A stretch of DNA of 64,000 nucleotides, taken from Nissolia schottii. Taxonomy: Eukaryota > Streptophyta > Magnoliopsida > Fabales > Fabaceae. Both the position numbers and the translations under genes were made by a program. A model generated the notes under the pieces. The model was not told the DNA's origin and did no database searches. It was given only the letters and a program-made list of their open reading frames with translations. The number at the start of each line of letters is the position of its first letter. The stretch's first letter is position 1. This document shows positions 61,302-64,000 of this stretch, in pieces. The stretch is taken from the NCBI GenBank assembly GCA_003254905.1, contig QANU01099453.1, positions 291,245-355,244 of the forward strand, written 5' to 3'.

Positions 61302-63175
61302 ATTTGGATAGCATTATTTTCACATAAATAATGAGAAATTTGACTTCTTCTCAGTGCACTTTTATGGAAAGTAATTTTTTTTTCCTTCCATCAAATTTGC
61401 GTTTGGCGCTGTCAAACAGAAAAACAAAATTAGGCAGAAAACTTAAAACACATTTCTCTTCAATAAACTAAAATTATATTTTTATTATATTATCTTTACA
61501 CCAATCAATCAGGCCTTACCCAATACTATTATCGTTATCGATCTGATGATTATGAACAAAAGAATAGTTTTGAGAAATTAGTAATGAACCAAACACCATG
61601 GGACCTACAACTCTCCAACCCTAGTCAGCCACGCGTGAAACTAAGACGTTTCTATGCAAATAGGGAAAAATAAATAAACAAAGTCAAAGAAAGGGGATGG
61701 AAGATCTAAAATTGATCCTCGAAGAGATCTTGTGATCGAGGGGAGGGTGTTGATATTGTCAACAACAATGAGGAGTGAGAGTCTAGAAGATCAGCCGTAA
61801 CAAATGAACCAAAGCACGGCGGTGTCGGGGAGCCAGTTCCAGATTTTCTCCAAATACTAATTTCCATGAAAATACTTCCAAATTACCTCGAACTTCCCCC
61901 CATCACCACCGGAACATCTAATCTAATCTAATCTTGACATTAAATTGTTCAAAATTTCTTAGTCCAAACCGTCTTATTTACTCAACAAAACTCATACGGG
62001 GACGCTTTTTTTTTTATTACTGTAATTTTCGTTTTTAATGTATTACTCCTTTGTACCATAATGTTAATCCATTTTTACTTTTTATGTTTATTCATAATTT
62101 AATGTATTTAGATACAAATTTAACATCAATTACGTTCAATTATTAACTACTAACACAAGGTTTGTCAAGTGCTAAACAAATTTGTTCCCATCATAAAGGG
62201 TTTCATGTTTGAGGAGGAAAACATTGTGTTGGAGGGGTTGTTACGGTACTTTGAGTTGAATTAGTTGATTCAACAATGAAGTTCGAACACCAGTGTAAGG
62301 AGGAAAGGAATAAATAAAAATAAAAAAATTAATTAAATATAATAAGAATAAAAAAAAATAGCTCAATCATCAATTAGTTGGATCATTTTTGGGTTGGAGT
62401 TGGGTCACACTGACAAAGGAGAGTTCATGGAATAAAACCTAAAGGCTATTTGGGCCCAGCCTCGTAGTGGTCCTTTGTTTCTTTTGTCTTTTGTAACTCT
62501 GGGCTTTTGACAAAATCCAAAGGCTTTTGTTTCTATTGTTGTTTAAAGAAATTAATTACTCCATAAAAAAAATACCATATTATGTGTGCCTAAATTAACT
62601 ACTCGACCAACAAACTTTGGGCAAACAATGGCTCCTTTTATTATGCTGGCTGGACCTATCTTATCCCTAATTTTATCTTGTGAGCGCTCAAATTTAAGGT
62701 GGTGAATTCTTCTTTAAACATGAATTTAACCTTTTAAATTTAAACACACATATAATAAAAGTGAGTTTCAATTAATAAAATTCAAAAATATTTGATGAAA
62801 CATGTAATTAAAATGATATGACTTATTTTTATTATGTGTATCTAAATTTAAAGTGTTGAACTTATGTCCAATAAAAAAATTTTAATTATATCATTACAAA
62901 TTGAAAATACTGCACTACGTACGTGCTACTAGTGTGAATTGTGATTTATGAAGGAGGAACTCACTACTAATTCCCACTCTTGTCCATTGAGCACTGCGAA
63001 GTAGACAACCACCATCAACAATCATGGATTGTGTGTGGATATCCATTCCCCTGAAGATAATTAGTATATTACATTAATAATAATAATAATTGTATAATAG
63101 ATAACTAATTATACAGTAGCTCATGTATATATTGCTAGGTGGATCCTAACGCCGCTCACAAGGGTATGTACTCCT
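61302..63175. other. Intergenic, no gene seen
   Basis: AT-rich on the whole, with no exon chain or family similarity on either strand. 61680-61900 is somewhat less AT-rich but shows no recognisable product. Confidence 0.4.
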
Positions 63176-63505
63176 CATTATAAAAAAATTCTAATTTAAT
63201 ATTATATCAACTTAAAAATTGTTAAATAATTATAAGCATGTTCATAATGTGATCTTAATTTATATTTGGTCAAATAGTTTCTACAAATTTTATTTTCAAA
63301 AATCGAAATTCGAAATTTGAACTAAAAATGTTGAAAAATCCCTAAATAACCATGCCATTTAGGGATTCAATTTTTAAAAATAAAATTAGAAAAATTATGT
63401 AATCAAGCATAAATTAAGATTACATTAGAAACATTATTATAATTATTTGATAATTTTTAAGTTGATACAATATTAAATTGTAATTTTTATGACTAGGGGT
63501 ACGGT
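63176..63505. mobile_element. Long hairpin element (foldback MITE)
   Basis: The left arm includes aatattatatcaacttaaaa, aattgttaaataattataag, gatcttaatttatatttgg. The right arm mirrors it in reverse order (ataaattaagattaca, attataattatttgataatt, tttaagttgatacaatatta). Arms are about 150 bp each around a small centre with ccctaaat/atttaggg, so nearly the entire element pairs with itself. Confidence 0.75.
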
Positions 63506-64000
63506 ACCCCTAAAGGTGTGTTTGAGAGTTAAGGGAGGAGGGAGAGAAAAGGAAGGGGTTTGGAAGGTTTTCCTTCTCTTTGTTTAGAAGTGCAAAATAG
63601 AGAAGGGAAAGAGAAATGAAGGGTTTGTAATTCATTTTTACCCTCCAATACAATATTTAATTTTTTTACAGAAATACTTTTTGGAAAAAAAATTAAAAAT
63701 AATTTTTTGGAAAAAATATTAAGAAAAATAATTTAAAAAATAAAAAAAATTAGGACAAACACACAGAAAACCCTAGAATCCACTATATTGCTAAATGTTA
63801 GACTCTGTAAAGTTTGCGGATAAGCTAATATGTAGGAGGCTATTACGGCCAACAACATATATAGTTTTGCAAAAAGCAACATTTTTAAAAAATAAAAATA
63901 AATAAATAACACAGCATGTTCATGAGATCATGAGCTGTCGGATGTATCCATTTTCACTCACCAATATCTTCATATATCATTTTCTCTCAAAATGTGCATT
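63506..64000. other. Intergenic end of window
   Basis: Purine-rich (gggaggagggagagaaaagg) and then AT-rich sequence. No gene is seen. Confidence 0.4.

Overview
The window is AT-rich nuclear DNA from a dicotyledonous flowering plant. The evidence is spliced genes with GT-AG introns, plant-type families (CBP60, mitochondrial ketoacyl-ACP synthase), many miniature inverted-repeat elements and long microsatellites. I cannot name the species. The assembly is a draft: there is a 429-base N gap (15446-15874) and lone Ns at 2578, 4137 and 7620. Single-frame open readings are misleading here because most exons are short, so gene models were built by joining exons across splice sites in phase. No transcript or homology search was available.

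Left third (1-15.4 kb): a five-exon J-domain co-chaperone gene (2387-3696, minus), an LTR-like repeat (about 4280-5330), a broken retroelement gag-like gene with DUF4283 and CCHC knuckle similarity (5469-6890, minus), and a complete 14-exon gene for the mitochondrial 3-oxoacyl-ACP synthase (8673-14028, minus). The synthase gene has a GC-AG intron and carries a MITE in another intron.

Middle left (15.4-26.4 kb): a gap beside an inverted-repeat element, a second LTR-like copy (about 17430-18671), and a decayed genomic (intron-containing) fragment of SMC6 on the plus strand (19047-25674). The SMC6 relic has frameshifts, an in-frame stop and an internal deletion. A foldback element made of repeated hairpin modules sits in its first long intron, and a relative of that element lies at 54977-55304.

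Right (26.4-60 kb): a same-strand cluster of four CBP60 genes (calmodulin-binding protein 60, plant immune transcription regulators). Two (49028-52151 and 56621-59758) are full length, about 577 and 586 residues, with a basic amphipathic C-terminal segment. Two (26404-29919 and 36737-39900) are short, about 387 and 368 residues. They keep the central CBP60 domain but lack the C-terminal calmodulin-binding part, ending in a shared replacement tail. The short 36.7 kb copy carries an extra 170-base intron inside the otherwise unbroken central exon. Duplicated flanking DNA at 45.3-48.6 kb, with no gene between, suggests a further copy that was lost. A 589-base perfect GA tract, a 31-bp minisatellite and a degenerate CCA/GATCG-rich repeat also lie here. 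The last 4 kb holds no gene I can support, only repeats.
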